From Deltaproteobacteria bacterium (lineage in GTDB: Bacteria; Myxococcota_A; Polyangia; JAAYKL01): a DNA stretch of 39,912 nt. The position numbers were made by a program, and so were the translations under genes. Location: the NCBI GenBank assembly GCA_029565915.1, contig JAKQNG010000097.1:1-39912 (forward strand). Reading direction: 5' to 3'. This document shows, piece after piece, positions 39,042 to 39,912 of the stretch; position 1 is the first letter of the stretch; every line of letters begins with the position of its first letter. The notes under the pieces were generated by a model. That model saw only the letters and a list, made by a program, of their open reading frames with translations, searched no databases and was not told where the DNA came from.

Positions 39042-39912
39042 TTACAGTTGGTCGAGATAAATGCGTCGGTGGCGGATGAAGCTGGCGGCGGCGTGGACCA
39101 GGGCTACGGCAGCAGCTGCCGCGATACACAGTTCGCCGGCGAACCACCCGGGCAGCAGGTCGAATTCGTGAATGACCACCGCGGCACCTGCAAACAGTAC
39201 TTCGAGGATGCTCTTCAGGGCCACGAGGCGGAATCGCATCAGCACCTTCTTCGATGCCAGCAGGTTGGCGAGTCCACCGGTGGCCAGTTCCAGGGTAATG
39301 GCGAGGATGATCAGCGCACTCATGCCGGTGGTTTCGAACCGGCCGAGGGGCAGGAGCAGCGCCGTGGGCACCAGCAGTCCTTCAAGGATGAACCGGAATG
39401 CCTCGCGGACACCACCGGGTCTGCCCTTGATGGCGCTCCAGGCGTCGACGAGGTAGGAGAACCCGCTCACCACCGTGATGGCGACAACGCCGTAGACCAG
39501 CAGGGGCATGGCCACCGCCGGGCCGAAAAGTATCTGTACGGCGACGTAGAGACTGGTGAGGGCGGCCATTGTGATGCTGCGTTTTCCAGGGGTCCTGCCC
39601 TGAATGAGGCGGGTCAGTACCCATGTCGTGGGAATGGCCGCCGCCACTGCCATCACGATGTTGACCGTCCATCCTTCCGGATCTGCCATCTGCCCGATGA
39701 GTGCGGCCAGAAGATAGCAGGCAGCCGCCATCTGGATGGCAGTCTTGAATTTGGCCAGCACCGACGTGCGCATGGGGGCGTCGCGCATGGAGAGGCTGGT
39801 GCGCAGGCTGGTGACGAGGAAATCCCGGCAGAACATGAGGATGACCATCCACAGGGCAAATACGGTCCCGCTCTGGCCGGGGACCGGGCGTTCGGCCAGC
39901 GGAATGAAGCAG
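39042..39912 (-). CDS. CDP-alcohol phosphatidyltransferase, PgsA-like, with extra C-terminal membrane domain (5' end missing)
   Basis: The frame is open to the window edge, so the N-terminus and the CDP-alcohol motif (DGxxAR...D) lie outside. The visible segment FCRDFLVTSLRTSLS plus LAKFKTAIQMAA is typical of the phosphatidylglycerophosphate synthase middle (RE-FLVT-LR and GK-KT--QM). A PgsA would end near FSYLVDAWSAIKG. Here about 115 more residues follow with three or four predicted helices (FILEGLLVPTALLLPLGRF, ALIILAITLELATGGLANLL, VALVHAAASFI), which is longer than normal. The enzyme makes phosphatidylglycerol phosphate in the inner membrane. Without the catalytic motif, assignment rests on this region only. 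Confidence 0.7.
   Translation of the reverse strand, partial: CFIPLAERPVPGQSGTVFALWMVILMFCRDFLVTSLRTSLSMRDAPMRTSVLAKFKTAIQMAAACYLLAALIGQMADPEGWTVNIVMAVAAAIPTTWVLTRLIQGRTPGKRSITMAALTSLYVAVQILFGPAVAMPLLVYGVVAITVVSGFSYLVDAWSAIKGRPGGVREAFRFILEGLLVPTALLLPLGRFETTGMSALIILAITLELATGGLANLLASKKVLMRFRLVALKSILEVLFAGAAVVIHEFDLLPGWFAGELCIAAAAAVALVHAAASFIRHRRIYLDQL

Noticed and set aside
1-39912. CRISPR arrays, insertion sequences, prophage or toxin-antitoxin genes
   Set aside because: No regularly spaced direct repeats, transposase, integrase or small toxin-antitoxin pair was seen when reading both strands. The only long repeats are within proteins.

Overview
The window is a gene-dense, GC-rich (roughly 60%) chromosomal segment of a Gram-negative bacterium. 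It carries outer-membrane assembly (BamA, Skp/OmpH) and lipid A genes (LpxD, LpxA). A Myxococcota or other former deltaproteobacterial lineage is likely, though not proven. The pointers are a zinc-ribbon/GYF/AgmX-type protein, an ECF sigma factor paired with a FecR-TPR anti-sigma, a protein with a Cys-x-Cys MYXO-CTERM-like tail, a type III glutamine synthetase and an S41 protease with a long C-terminal extension. I see no insertion sequence, phage gene, CRISPR array or rRNA. No stretch longer than 300 bases lacks a gene.

Layout. (1) 1-5380, plus strand: the end of a secreted protein made of ~132-residue repeats, an exported barrel-like protein, then a compact ECF sigma / zinc-binding FecR-TPR / lipoprotein operon. 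(2) 5606-27612, all minus strand. Read in the direction of transcription it runs: S41 protease, exported protein, NTF2-like lipoprotein, response regulator with T2SSE_N and TPR parts, zinc-ribbon/GYF/AgmX protein, FliQ/SctS, FliR/SctT, bamA, skp, gltB, gltD, glnN, lpxD, lpxA. The usual bamA-skp-lpxD-fabZ-lpxA order is thus interrupted by a complete ammonium-assimilation set (glutamate synthase plus GSIII), and fabZ is missing. (3) 27752-27834: tRNA-Leu(UAG). (4) 27855-29884: a DUF1538 membrane protein overlapping a PII-like gene. (5) 30030-35487: a lipoprotein, glycogen phosphorylase, and a Na/Pi-type transporter carrying an exported Ig-like domain. (6) 35563-39024: an exported membrane protein, ABC ATPase and ABC-2 permease in one operon, divergent from the transporter. 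(7) 39042-end: a 5'-truncated PgsA-like phosphatidyltransferase on the minus strand.

The genes suggest envelope building (Bam, Skp, Lpx, PgsA), nitrogen assimilation and sensing (GltBD, GlnN, PII-like), envelope signalling (ECF/FecR) and transport. The parts most likely to be undescribed are the isolated SctS-SctT export-gate pair placed in one tight operon with a GYF/AgmX protein and a T2SSE_N-REC-TPR regulator, and the DUF1538/PII-like pair whose PII member lacks the classical T-loop tyrosine and B-loop motif. Function calls rest on motifs read by eye; no database search was run.
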